Assembly (NCBI GenBank): GCA_041495205.1
Contig: JBGQCF010000026.1
Location: 1 to 30,292, forward strand
Origin: JAHFRG01 sp041495205
GTDB lineage: Bacteria; Pseudomonadota; Gammaproteobacteria; Burkholderiales; JAHFRG01
Length of the DNA: 30,292 nt
Direction: 5' to 3'
A program made the translations under genes and the position numbers. Positions 17,774 to 25,716 of this stretch are shown piece by piece. How positions within the stretch are numbered: position 1 is the first letter of the stretch; every line of letters begins with the position of its first letter. Under the pieces are notes generated by a model, which did not search any database, had not been told where the DNA came from, and worked only from the letters and a program-made list of their open reading frames with translations.

Positions 17774-18229
17774 TCATTCCCTGTCCTTGGCTTTGAGGTA
17801 AGCCGCGACCTGCTTGGTGAGCTCGGCTTCCTCGCTGCCGTCTTTGGCTTTGTTCTTGATGGTGTTGTACTGTCGGCCTTTAAGCCTGAGCTTCCGCTCT
17901 AAGTAGCTATAAAAGCCTCCCCCTGTACGCCTTCCCTTCATGTCGAAATGAAACTTAGCATGTGTTAAATACTCCCCAATCCCTTCGCCCCAATCTTGAA
18001 TGCCTTTCGAGGCCATGAACGAAGATACATGCCCCAAGCCTTGTTCGTAGAGGCGTTCCTCAAAGGGAAGCCTTGCGGGGGTAAAGCGTTTTAAGCAGGG
18101 TTGATCTAATGGCACCGCATACACCCCGGAAATGGCATCCCATAAGGGATGATTCGGCCAACGAGTTTGGGTTTGGTCTGACGGGTTGGGAATGGTGAGC
18201 CGCAGCCAGTCCGCGGGCCTGATCCGCAT
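17774..18229 (-). CDS. Unknown protein of the decayed integrative element
   Basis: A 151-residue ORF from ATG 18229, ending four bases before the HTH gene on the same strand. I do not recognise it. The protein is hydrophilic, with Trp-rich stretches in the first half (PADWLRL, RWPNHPLWDAI) and a basic, helical C-terminus (YLERKLRLKGRQYNTIKNKAK). It has no signal peptide or membrane segment. The operon-like spacing with the HTH and integrase genes suggests a phage or island role, perhaps replication, but that is a guess. The N-terminus may be truncated, since no good ribosome site precedes it. Confidence 0.5.
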   Translation of the reverse strand: MRIRPADWLRLTIPNPSDQTQTRWPNHPLWDAISGVYAVPLDQPCLKRFTPARLPFEERLYEQGLGHVSSFMASKGIQDWGEGIGEYLTHAKFHFDMKGRRTGGGFYSYLERKLRLKGRQYNTIKNKAKDGSEEAELTKQVAAYLKAKDRE

Positions 18230-18303
18230 AATCCAGCAGGTAAAACCCGACCGCTCAATTGAAGCTCAAAAGGTGTATGGCACCGCGTATCATTTCCATC
18301 CGG

Positions 18304-18323
18304 GCGTAAACGTTACTTTACGC
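18304..18323. promoter_or_regulatory. Perfect palindrome, possible operator
   Basis: GCGTAAA (18304-18310) and TTTACGC (18317-18323) flank CGTTAC. A related GTTTACG follows at 18336-18342. It lies upstream of the element ORFs on the minus strand, so it could be a repressor site of the element. No repressor is identified. Confidence 0.3.
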
Positions 18324-18437
18324 TAGAGCCATGCAGTTTACGTTGGCGGCAATATTCAAGGTATTCAGTTGCCGGTCCACTTTGACTTCACTCATCTACG
18401 GCACACACCCTACGAACTGCGGAAGCAATTTGCGAGG

Positions 18438-18524
18438 CTCGGCTGGCATGCCGAGCTTGGTATCGACGCGATGTGCGCCGACACCTGGCACTGGCTGCGC
18501 TGGGCGGCAGAGAATCTTTGCTAA
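18438..18524 (+). pseudogene. galE-like 3' end remnant, copy 1
   Basis: The frame reads LGWHAELGIDAMCADTWHW and ends at a TAA at 18522-18524. LGW...GID.MCADTW is the C-terminal pattern of UDP-glucose 4-epimerase (GalE), which normally ends WQ...NPxGY. No epimerase body is present upstream: the frame closes at TAG 18324 and the rest is not recognised. A diverged second copy lies after manC at 20020-20100. Confidence 0.5.
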
Positions 18525-18557
18525 TTGCCGTATGATTTGTGTTTTCAGAGGGCTGAC

Positions 18558-19997
18558 ATGAACCTGCAACCTGTCATTCTGTGCGGTGGCTCGGGCACCC
18601 GTCTGTGGCCGCTTTCGCGCGAACAGTATCCGAAGCAACTCCTGGCACTATCGGGCGGGGACACCTTGTTGCAGGCAACGGTGCGACGGGTAGATAACTC
18701 GCTTTCTACAGCCGGTCGGAATGTGCTCGCGCCGATCGTGGTGGGCAACGAGAATTACCGATTCATCACCGCTGAGCAGCTGCGTCAGGCGGGCGTAGTG
18801 TCGGCCGCCATCATGCTCGAGCCGGTGGGCCGCAATACCGCGCCGGCATTAACGCTGGCTGCCCTGTACGCACTGGAAACGGGCGACGATCCGGTATTGG
18901 TAGTCATGCCTGCCGATCATATCATCGGCGATGTCGAAGCCCTGCGTATTGCTATCGCGCACGGGTCAGTCTATGCGGAGGCCGGTAAGGTCGTGACCTT
19001 CGGCATTCGACCTACCTACCCTGAGACTGGCTACGGTTATATTCAGGCCGGTGCGGCGCTGGCGGGGCGAGGTGGCGGACGGGAGATGAGCACTTTTGTC
19101 GAAAAGCCTGATGCCACCGCGGCGGAGCACTACTTCGTTTCCGGAGAGTATTTTTGGAATTCGGGCATCTTTATGATGCGCGCCTCAGTCTGGCTGGATC
19201 AACTTGGCGCAATGAGGCCGGATATGGCGCAAGCCTGCCGCACCGCTTTCGCGGAACGCAGCCCGGACGGCAATTTTTTGCGGATTGGCGAGGCGGCTTT
19301 CGTAGCCTGTCCAGCGGTTTCGATCGACCACGCAGTGATGGAGAAGCTGCCCGCCGGGGTGGGTGTGGTCATCCCGCTTGACGCGGGGTGGTCGGACGTC
19401 GGCGCGTGGGATGCGCTATGGCAACTCGGAACAAAGGGCGCGCATAACAACGTGCTGCACGGGGATGTGATAACGGTGGCTACGCGCGACACGCTGGCAA
19501 TTTCCCAGTCGCGGTTGGTAGTTTTAGTGGGACTTGCCGATACGGTAGTGGTGGAAACGCCGGATGCGGTGCTGGTGGCACACAAGAGCCGAATGCAGCA
19601 GGTCAAGGAAGTGGTGGCGCAACTCAAGCGCGAGGGGCGTCCGGAAGCGGATGTTCATCGCAAAATCTACCGGCCGTGGGGCTACTACGACAGCATCGAC
19701 GCCGGCAGCCGCTTTCAGGTGAAGCGCATCGTGGTCAATCCGGGCGCTGCGCTCTCGCTGCAGATGCATCATCAACGCGCCGAACACTGGGTCGTGGTCC
19801 GCGGCACGGCCCGCGTGACGCGCGGGGAGGAGACTTTTTTGCTCTCGGAAAACGAGTCAACTTACATTCCGATCGGCACGCGGCATCGGCTGGAAAACCC
19901 CGGGAAGGTACCGCTGGAGATAATCGAAGTGCAATCCGGCGCCTACTTGGGGGAAGACGACATCGTACGCTTCGAGGATACTTACGGCCGCAGCTAA
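18558..19997 (+). CDS. manC: Mannose-1-phosphate guanylyltransferase / mannose-6-phosphate isomerase
   Basis: Bifunctional enzyme making GDP-mannose from mannose-6-phosphate for exopolysaccharide or O-antigen synthesis. The 479-residue protein starts MNLQPVILCGGSGTRLWPLS, the nucleotidyltransferase signature, with REQYPKQLLAL next. VMPADHI and VEKPD follow in the transferase domain. The C-terminal type II isomerase domain, from about residue 360, has RPWGYYDSID, NPGAALSLQMHHQRAEHWVVV and the EIIEVQSGAYLGEDDIVR end. A GAGGG lies five bases before ATG 18558. It is flanked on both sides by galE-like 3' remnants, hinting at a rearranged polysaccharide locus. Confidence 0.95.
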   Translation: MNLQPVILCGGSGTRLWPLSREQYPKQLLALSGGDTLLQATVRRVDNSLSTAGRNVLAPIVVGNENYRFITAEQLRQAGVVSAAIMLEPVGRNTAPALTLAALYALETGDDPVLVVMPADHIIGDVEALRIAIAHGSVYAEAGKVVTFGIRPTYPETGYGYIQAGAALAGRGGGREMSTFVEKPDATAAEHYFVSGEYFWNSGIFMMRASVWLDQLGAMRPDMAQACRTAFAERSPDGNFLRIGEAAFVACPAVSIDHAVMEKLPAGVGVVIPLDAGWSDVGAWDALWQLGTKGAHNNVLHGDVITVATRDTLAISQSRLVVLVGLADTVVVETPDAVLVAHKSRMQQVKEVVAQLKREGRPEADVHRKIYRPWGYYDSIDAGSRFQVKRIVVNPGAALSLQMHHQRAEHWVVVRGTARVTRGEETFLLSENESTYIPIGTRHRLENPGKVPLEIIEVQSGAYLGEDDIVRFEDTYGRS

Positions 19998-20370
19998 ATT
20001 CAGGCAAGCCCGCAAAACACTCGGCTGCCAAGCGCAGCTTGGCATAGACGCGATCTTTGCCGATACTTGGCAGCGGCGGGCGGCAGAGAATGTTTCGTAA
20101 TTCTCTTAGTGAACTGTGCTTTGTTTCCGCCGGATGGAAGGATATCTTCGATCGTTGCCAGACTTGAACGGAAGCAAATGATTATTATGACAAGTAAGTA
20201 GCGGTGGCAATTTATAACTGGCAGGATTAGTATTGTAGAGTGCAAAACTAGAGAACGCGCTCGTTGTTTACAAAGGCGCGCGAGTGTGTTGGAAGCGGAT
20301 CAATTGGTAAGCCTGTCCCCTGCCTCTCCATGAGGCGAGTTTTCGACCATTCCATATCGAAGGAAGCGAA
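19998..20370. other. Gene-free gap holding the second galE-like remnant
   Basis: The 373 bases between manC and the glycosyltransferase contain the remnant at 20020-20100. In the other 270 bases I see no gene, hairpin terminator or clear promoter. The DNA is more AT-rich than the housekeeping blocks. Confidence 0.5.
20020..20100 (+). pseudogene. galE-like 3' end remnant, copy 2
   Basis: The frame reads LGCQAQLGIDAIFADTWQRR and ends AAENVS then TAA at 20098. It parallels copy 1 (18438-18524), which ends AAENLC then TAA, with two codons missing. The copies are alignable over about 80 bases and point the same way. No epimerase body precedes it, since manC ends just upstream. Confidence 0.5.
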
Positions 20371-21781
20371 ATGGCAGCAGGTTATGGCGGATTAATCCGC
20401 CAGCACAGCTCAAAACTGGCGATTCTGCAGCGCGTAGCAGATGGGGCCATGCATTGCCTCTAGCCTGTGGTTGGCTGTTGGGCTGTACAATGTTGGATGG
20501 GCCCCGCAGTACAGCTTGGCCATGATTTTGGGCATCGCGCTGTTTCTGGTTTCGGCGGAAGCGAATAACCTCTACAGTTCTTGGAGAGTCCATACCCTTA
20601 GAGAAAAATTCCGCCACGTTGCTTTTGCCTGGTTCGTTGTGGTAGTGGCGCTCATCGCATTTGGTTTTCTTACCAAAACGTCCGCTGATTTTTCCCGCGT
20701 TGCAATGACCATTTGGTTTGTCTGGTCGCCTGTTCTGATGGTTCTAGTACGCGCGATGGTACGCACAATATTGCGGGAGCTTCGGATACGCGGGCGCAAT
20801 ACAAGAACCTTGGCTGTTGCGGGCTCCGGCAAACTGGCCCGAGAAGTGGCCGACAAGGTGAAGCAAGAGAAATGGATGGGCCTGGATTTAGTGGGATTTT
20901 ACGATGATCACGAGGGCGCTTCCAGGACACAAACCGATAAGTCTGTTCCTCTTGAAGGCAACCTCGCCGATCTGGTAACAAAGGCGACCAAGGGAGAGAT
21001 CGATTTTGTTTACATCACGCTCCCTATGGGAGATGAAAAGAAAATAGTTGGGCTGGTCGACGAACTGGCGAATACGACAACATCTGTGTTTTTGGTGCCG
21101 GATTTGTTTGTTTTCGATTTGTTGCATTCGTCCTGGATCAGCCTGGACGGGATCCCCATGATCAGCGTGTTTGATACCCCATTCTATGGAGTGGATGGAT
21201 GGCTCAAAAGGTTTGAAGATATAGTGCTCGACAGCCTGATTCTGACTTTGATTTCGATACCAATGCTCGTGATTGCCATAGCAATCAAGCTCACCTCGCC
21301 CGGGCCGGTAATTTTCAAGCAGCGGCGCTATGGCCTGAGCGGCAAGGTCATGGAGGTGTGGAAATTCAGGACTATGATAGTGCACGAAGACGATGAGGAT
21401 ATTGCTCAGGCAACAAAGGGGGATATGAGGGTCACCCGATTGGGCGCGTTTCTGCGCCGCACTTCACTCGATGAATTGCCTCAGTTCATTAACGTGCTGC
21501 AGGGGCGCATGTCCATCGTCGGACCGCGCCCGCATGCTGTGTCGCATAACGAGAAATACCGTAAGTTGCTTCATGGGTACATGTTGCGCCATAAAGTAAA
21601 ACCGGGAATTACAGGTTGGGCGCAGATCAATGGTTGGCGTGGCGAAACCGAGAATCTTGAAAAAATGAAATATCGTATTACCTACGACATGGAATATATT
21701 TCCAACTTGTCCCTTTGGCTGGATTTTAAAATTATCGCGAGTACATTACTTATGCTAGTTAGAGATAGAAACGCGTATTAG
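20371..21781 (+). CDS. Polyprenyl (undecaprenyl-phosphate) glycosylphosphotransferase, WcaJ-like, with an N-terminal frameshift
   Basis: Inner-membrane enzyme that would start a repeat unit by placing a sugar phosphate, usually glucose, on undecaprenyl phosphate. ATG 20371, with AAGGAAG before it, begins MAAGYGGLIRQHSSKLAILQ, a typical family N-terminus, but hits TAG at 20461. The +1 frame, open from 20441, continues SLWLAVGLYNVGW and runs 446 codons. It carries several membrane helices and a CoA-binding-like fold (AVAGSGKLAREVADKV). The catalytic domain has SPGPVIFKQRRYGLSGK, VWKFRTM, RRTSLDELPQFINVLQGRMS, VGPRP and KPGITGWAQING. One extra base near 20449-20461 would explain the break. The catalytic part is intact, and ATG 20441 may give a shortened product. 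Confidence 0.85.
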
Positions 21782-21832
21782 AATCGAACCTTCGCTTTTT
21801 TGTACCTTCTAAAATTAAAGGGCGGGTTGGCA

Positions 21833-22210
21833 ATGCAAAGGATCTATCGCGTTTTGAAGCGGATATATCCGTCTGTGTATATATCTGCGACGATTATTTT
21901 CGTGATAGTGCTATTTTGGGCGGGCAGCAAACCCATTGCAGTTGGATTGTTCCCCTTCCCTTTTGACAAAATCGCACATGTTTTGGCGTTTTCTTTTCTA
22001 AGCCTCTCGCTTTGGTTTGGTGGAAAAGAAAGGTGGCCGCTGTTTATTATCATCTTGGCAAGCACGATAGGGGCACTGGATGAAATCCATCAGATATATT
22101 TGCCAGGACGGCACCCCGCTTTTTTAGATTTTGCTTTTGATTCTGTAAGTAGCTGGTTTACTGTAGCCTTCCTAAAAGAAGTGGGCTTGGGTCTTTCTGA
22201 ATTGGGTTGA
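21833..22210 (+). CDS. VanZ-like small membrane protein
   Basis: A 125-residue protein with four probable membrane segments and the VanZ-family pattern: FPFDKIAHVLAFSFLSLSLW near the middle and GALDEIHQIYLPGRHPAFLDFAFDS near the end. The function of these proteins is unknown outside teicoplanin resistance; in Gram-negatives they often lie near exopolysaccharide genes, as here. The ATG 21833 has a G-rich stretch upstream; an earlier TTG at 21800 is less likely. It follows the glycosylphosphotransferase by about 50 bases on the same strand. Confidence 0.78.
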   Translation: MQRIYRVLKRIYPSVYISATIIFVIVLFWAGSKPIAVGLFPFPFDKIAHVLAFSFLSLSLWFGGKERWPLFIIILASTIGALDEIHQIYLPGRHPAFLDFAFDSVSSWFTVAFLKEVGLGLSELG

Positions 22211-22348
22211 TAATCGGGGAATCTTTTTGATACATTGATAATCTGCTACTCGCGTCTTACTTGTAAAAATAGACTCTGGCTCTGATTTCAAGTAAGAAAT
22301 AACGAGTGACGCTAGTCGCGTTTTATGATTTATGCTATAAACTGCAAC

Positions 22349-22816
22349 ATGAAAAACATCTTCCGCCTCGTCTATGCTGCGACCGCAATTTTGGTTGCTG
22401 GTTTTCTGGCCAGCTGCAGCAGCAACCCCACCTTGACTACTACGGCCACTGCGGAAAATCTTGAGCCCGGCAAGTTCCAGCCGCTCACAGATATACCGAT
22501 TCCTAGCGGCGCCAAGCTTGATACCGAGCCTTCCTTGATCCTTGGTCCGCCGGATCATTGGATCGGGCGTGCGGTGCTTAAGGTGGGTATGCCCGCCAAT
22601 GACACGACGGTTTTCTACCAGAACCAAATGCCCTCATTCGGCTGGGAATTGATTACCGTGGTGCAAGGCAAGATCAGCAATCTGACGTTTTCCAAAGCTG
22701 ACCGTATTGCCTCAATCCAGATCGAGGGAGCGACGCTGAGCGGTTCAACCGTCACTATCATCATGTCGCCGCGCCAACCGAAACAGGAACCAGCGGCACA
22801 GCCCAGACCCAAGTAA
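22349..22816 (+). CDS. Putative outer-membrane lipoprotein of unknown function
   Basis: A 155-residue protein starting MKNIFRLVYAATAILVAGFL with the lipobox LASC; the cysteine is residue 23. A short Thr/Ser-rich linker is followed by a domain with IPIPSGAKLDTEPSLILG, FYQNQMPSFGWELITVVQG and a final strand-rich part, ending in a Pro/Gln tail. I recall similar hypothetical lipoproteins in betaproteobacteria but no assigned function. An upstream ATG at 22325 would spoil the signal peptide. It is followed by a clear terminator. Confidence 0.75.
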   Translation: MKNIFRLVYAATAILVAGFLASCSSNPTLTTTATAENLEPGKFQPLTDIPIPSGAKLDTEPSLILGPPDHWIGRAVLKVGMPANDTTVFYQNQMPSFGWELITVVQGKISNLTFSKADRIASIQIEGATLSGSTVTIIMSPRQPKQEPAAQPRPK

Positions 22817-22834
22817 ATTCCCGCAAATAAAAAC

Positions 22835-22863
22835 ACAGCCCGCTTAGGAGGGCTGTTTTGTTT
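22835..22863. terminator. Bidirectional intrinsic terminator
   Basis: ACAGCCC (22835-22841) and GGGCTGT (22850-22856) form a perfect stem with an eight-base loop, followed by TTTTGTTT. The left side is A-rich (AATAAAAAC), so it can also end transcripts from the convergent DUF3617 gene. Confidence 0.8.
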
Positions 22864-22899
22864 CTATTCACGGGAAATGGGGACTGATTTATCAGGATA

Positions 22900-23340
22900 C
22901 TACTGCTTGCACTCCCCGATGCGCTTACCGCTGAAGGTCTGGTTCATTTCCGTTTCCTGGCCTTTTCTGCCCATTTTCATTTTGGTCATTCCGGCAAAGC
23001 TGGTACCGCTGTAAGTCACCGATCCGCTGCCGCTGGTAGGATTATCGCCGCTACAGGCTATGCTCCAGCTCGCTTTGTTTCCTTCCACCTTGTAATCCTT
23101 GACTTCACATTTGCTGTTGCGGCTTTCCGGTTGGTGCATATTGCCTTTGCCTTCTTCAACGTCTTTTTTTGTGACGCAATGTTGCACTGCATGTTCCGGC
23201 AGGCCCTTGGGAAGGCCTGGAATTTCTATCTTGGTGGTGATCTCCCACAAGCCTTCCTGCATGTTCGGCAAAGCGGCTACGGCCGGGATTGATGCCAAGC
23301 CCAGGCCAGACAAGAGATAGATGAGTGATAACTTTTTCAT
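22900..23340 (-). CDS. DUF3617 domain protein, secreted
   Basis: A 146-residue protein with a Sec signal peptide (MKKLSLIYLLSGLGLASIPA, cleavage near AVA-A). The mature part starts with NMQEGLWEITTKIEIPG, the DUF3617 hallmark, and contains HCVTKKDV, CEVKDYKVEGN and a final GKRIGECKQ; four cysteines may pair. Function unknown; probably periplasmic. GGAGGG lies seven bases before ATG 23340, which settles the start. It converges with the lipoprotein gene across the shared terminator. Confidence 0.85.
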   Translation of the reverse strand: MKKLSLIYLLSGLGLASIPAVAALPNMQEGLWEITTKIEIPGLPKGLPEHAVQHCVTKKDVEEGKGNMHQPESRNSKCEVKDYKVEGNKASWSIACSGDNPTSGSGSVTYSGTSFAGMTKMKMGRKGQETEMNQTFSGKRIGECKQ

Positions 23341-23452
23341 GCGTCCCTCCCGCTTGCGATAGGGCTGAAACATCATACCAGAACCAAGCTTAATTTGGAG
23401 GGGAGAGGAAAAGACCAGCGGCCGGCTTGCTGATGGAGCAACCCGGCCGGTT

Positions 23453-23695
23453 TCAATGTAAGACCGCAGGCTGGATCATCAGCCCGTCGAAATTCTCCAG
23501 AAATTCGTCCACGACCTCGACCGAGTGGCTCTCCGCAATGACGTTCGCCAGCGATTGGCGGAACAGCGATGCGATTTCACCGCGCAGGAAGGTGCCGGTA
23601 CCTTGATGCAGGTTAATCAGCTCAAACCCGTTTTGCACGGGATATTCCGCGACATAGTAGTGCGGGCTGTTATAAACAACATTCATTGAGTTCAT
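23453..23695 (-). CDS. DUF3567 family protein
   Basis: An 80-residue protein starting MNSMNVVYNSPHYYVAEYPV. It has the family layout: an early Tyr-rich strand, then GTFLRGEIASLFRQSL and the conserved end VVDEFLENFDGLMIQPAVLH. I know the family mainly from betaproteobacteria, and its function is unknown. GAGAGG lies about eight bases before ATG 23695. The 60-residue ORF at 23762-23944 lies upstream on the same strand, 66 bases away, perhaps in one transcript. Confidence 0.85.
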   Translation of the reverse strand: MNSMNVVYNSPHYYVAEYPVQNGFELINLHQGTGTFLRGEIASLFRQSLANVIAESHSVEVVDEFLENFDGLMIQPAVLH

Positions 23696-23761
23696 AGCAA
23701 TACCTCTCCCGATATGTCTAACAACAGTACCACCAAACAAATCTTGCTCGCGCTATCCATG

Positions 23762-23944
23762 TCAATTGCTCTTGTCTCGTCTAAGAATCGAAAAGTCCGG
23801 GAAGTCCGCCTTCAGTGCCGCGTACTCACTCGGCATCACTGGTGCAAATGCTATTGTGTCACCCCGGCGCTGGAGCTTGCGACGGTCGAATCCCACACCG
23901 CGCTTTATCGCTTTGCGCCTGTCCTGCAGTTTACGTATTTGCAT
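23762..23944 (-). CDS. Small basic protein of unknown function, 60 residues
   Basis: An ORF with a very good ribosome site: AGGAG about seven bases before ATG 23944. The product is strongly basic in its first half (KLQDRRKAIKRGVGFDRRKL) and ends with a more acidic, hydrophobic region (APVMPSEYAALKADFPDF). No signal peptide or membrane segment. I do not recognise it. It lies upstream of the DUF3567 gene on the same strand. Confidence 0.6.
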   Translation of the reverse strand: MQIRKLQDRRKAIKRGVGFDRRKLQRRGDTIAFAPVMPSEYAALKADFPDFSILRRDKSN

Positions 23945-24193
23945 TTGCCTTCTCCTAAAAGGGCATGTCGCCCCTCATGCGCTCTGTCACAGCGTAGCGA
24001 GCGCGACTAGCTTACCGGTCCAGTTTACTCAAGAGCCAGCTTAGCGGTATCCAAACACAGACTGAAAGTCTTTCAGCGTAACTTAAGCATTTAACGTTCC
24101 AGCCCGATTTCAGTTATCAATATGGGTGCAAAGGTTGGTTTTTCAAGGGATTGGGTAAGTCTTGGTAAAATGACAACCAAGGAGGAATGCTTT

Positions 24194-24406
24194 ATGGAGC
24201 GCAAAAAGGTCAATTCCAACACTATCCGCTCGGTGGGCTACGAGCCTGGTAGTCAAACCCTGGAAATCGAGTTCACCAGCGGCAGTATCTGTCAGTATTC
24301 GCGGGTTTCGCCGGAGATTCACCGCAAGCTTATGGCTGCGCCGGCGATAGGGAGTTTTTTCAAGGACAACATCGAGGAAGAATTTACCGCCAAGCGCATC
24401 CGCTAG
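24194..24406 (+). CDS. KTSC domain protein
   Basis: A 70-residue protein starting MERKKVNSNTIRSVGYEPGS. The pattern, with FTSGSICQYSRVSPEIHRKL and a C-terminal FFKDNIEEEFTAKRI, is that of the KTSC domain, named after lysyl-tRNA synthetase C-terminal similarity. Its role is unknown; RNA binding is sometimes suggested. AAGGAGG precedes ATG 24194. It converges with metY, 20 bases apart. Confidence 0.85.
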   Translation: MERKKVNSNTIRSVGYEPGSQTLEIEFTSGSICQYSRVSPEIHRKLMAAPAIGSFFKDNIEEEFTAKRIR

Positions 24407-24426
24407 ACGGGTGCGGAATTATGAGG

Positions 24427-25716
24427 TCAGGCCCGCCGCGACTTTTGCAGCGCTTGGTCTATGTCCCATAAAATGTCGTCAATTTCTTCCAGCCCGACGG
24501 AAATGCGCACCATATCGGGCGTGACGCCGGCTTGGATTTGCTCTTCTTCCGAGAGCTGGCGGTGAGTGGTGGAAGCGGGGTGAATTACCAGGGTCTTGGC
24601 GTCGCCGACATTGGCGAGGTGGCTTAGAAACTCCACCGCCTCGATGAATTTGATCCCGGCTTGTTCGCCGCCCTTGATGCCGAAAGTGAGAATGCCGCTT
24701 GCGCCTTTCGGCAGATATTTTTTCACCAAGTCGTAATATTTGTTATCCGGCAGCCCGGGATAATTCACCCAGCTGACCAGCGGGTGATCTTTCAAGAACT
24801 TTGCCACCGCCAGCGCGTTTTCACAGTGTCGTTCCATTCTGAGATGCAAGGTTTCCAGCCCTTGCAACAACAGGAATGCATTGAAGGGAGAGAGCGCCGG
24901 GCCGAAAGTGCGCAGCGTTTCCATGCGCGCCTTCATGGTGTAGCCAAAGTCGCCGAAGGTCTCGTGAAAGCGCACGCCGTGATAACCGCGCGAAGGCTCC
25001 ATCATTCCCGGGAAATTGCCGTTGTCCCAGGGAAATTTGCCGGATTCGACGATGACCCCGCCCATGGTGGTGCCATGTCCACCGAGGTATTTGGTCGCGG
25101 AATGCACCACGATGTCGGCGCCATGCTCGATAGGCCGGCACAAATAGGGAGAGGGGAATGTATTGTCTATGATCAGCGGGATGCCGGCATCCTTGGCAAT
25201 TGCCGCGACCGGTTCGATATCGAGCACGTTCATCAGCGGATTGCCAATGGTCTCAGCGTAAATCGCTTTGGTTTTTTTGCTGAGTGCTTTTTTGAAATTC
25301 TGCGGGTCGTCGGGATTGACGAACTTGGTGTTGATGCCGAGTTTTCTGAAGCTCACTTCGAACTGCGAATAGGTGCCGCCGTATAAAGTGCTTGCGGAAA
25401 CCAGCTCGTCTCCTTGCTCAAGCAGGGTGAACAGCGCAATCATCTGTGCCGCCATACCTGTAGCCAGAGCCAGCCCGGCGCGCCCGCCTTCCAATGCTGC
25501 CATGCGCTCCTCGAACACCGCGGTAGTGGGATTCATCAGCCGCGTATAGACGTTGCCGAAAGTTTGTAGATTGAACAGACTCGCCGCGTGATCCGGACTG
25601 TCGAAAACATAGGACGTGGTCTGGTAAATGGGCACCGCGCGTGAGCCCGTAGCGGGGTCCGGCAGTTGGCCGGCGTGGAGGCACAAAGTGCCGAAACCGA
25701 ATTTTCTGTCAGCCAT
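24427..25716 (-). CDS. metY: O-acetylhomoserine sulfhydrylase (O-acetylhomoserine aminocarboxypropyltransferase)
   Basis: PLP enzyme making homocysteine (direct sulfhydrylation) from O-acetylhomoserine and sulfide, in methionine synthesis. The 429-residue length fits. It begins with KFGFGTLCLHAGQLPDP, has YTRLMNPTT, the Tyr-containing YGGTYSQFEV loop, the LIIDNTFPSPYLCRP stretch, and the PLP lysine in HSATKYLGGHGTTMGG. The start ATG overlaps the stop of the upstream spermidine-synthase-like gene by eight bases (ATGGCTGA), so the two are translationally coupled. No SAM riboswitch is visible because the start lies inside the upstream gene. Confidence 0.95.
   Translation of the reverse strand: MADRKFGFGTLCLHAGQLPDPATGSRAVPIYQTTSYVFDSPDHAASLFNLQTFGNVYTRLMNPTTAVFEERMAALEGGRAGLALATGMAAQMIALFTLLEQGDELVSASTLYGGTYSQFEVSFRKLGINTKFVNPDDPQNFKKALSKKTKAIYAETIGNPLMNVLDIEPVAAIAKDAGIPLIIDNTFPSPYLCRPIEHGADIVVHSATKYLGGHGTTMGGVIVESGKFPWDNGNFPGMMEPSRGYHGVRFHETFGDFGYTMKARMETLRTFGPALSPFNAFLLLQGLETLHLRMERHCENALAVAKFLKDHPLVSWVNYPGLPDNKYYDLVKKYLPKGASGILTFGIKGGEQAGIKFIEAVEFLSHLANVGDAKTLVIHPASTTHRQLSEEEQIQAGVTPDMVRISVGLEEIDDILWDIDQALQKSRRA

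Larger units (their letters stand above)
18230..18557. other. Gene-free gap with a palindrome and the first galE-like remnant
   Basis: The 328 bases between the element ORF and manC carry no intact gene. A palindrome lies at 18304-18323. A frame open from 18327 to the TAA at 18522 encodes 65 codons whose last third looks like a UDP-glucose 4-epimerase C-terminus. A TATGAT at 18531-18536 could be a weak -10 for manC. Confidence 0.5.

Noticed and set aside
18331..18561. 76-residue forward ORF
   Set aside because: It is out of frame with the galE-like remnant and has no protein-like features.
16528..22348. Second copy of the tRNA 3' end as the far attachment site
   Set aside because: I searched by eye for the T-arm and acceptor sequence beyond the integrase and found no convincing copy, so the right border of the element is undefined.
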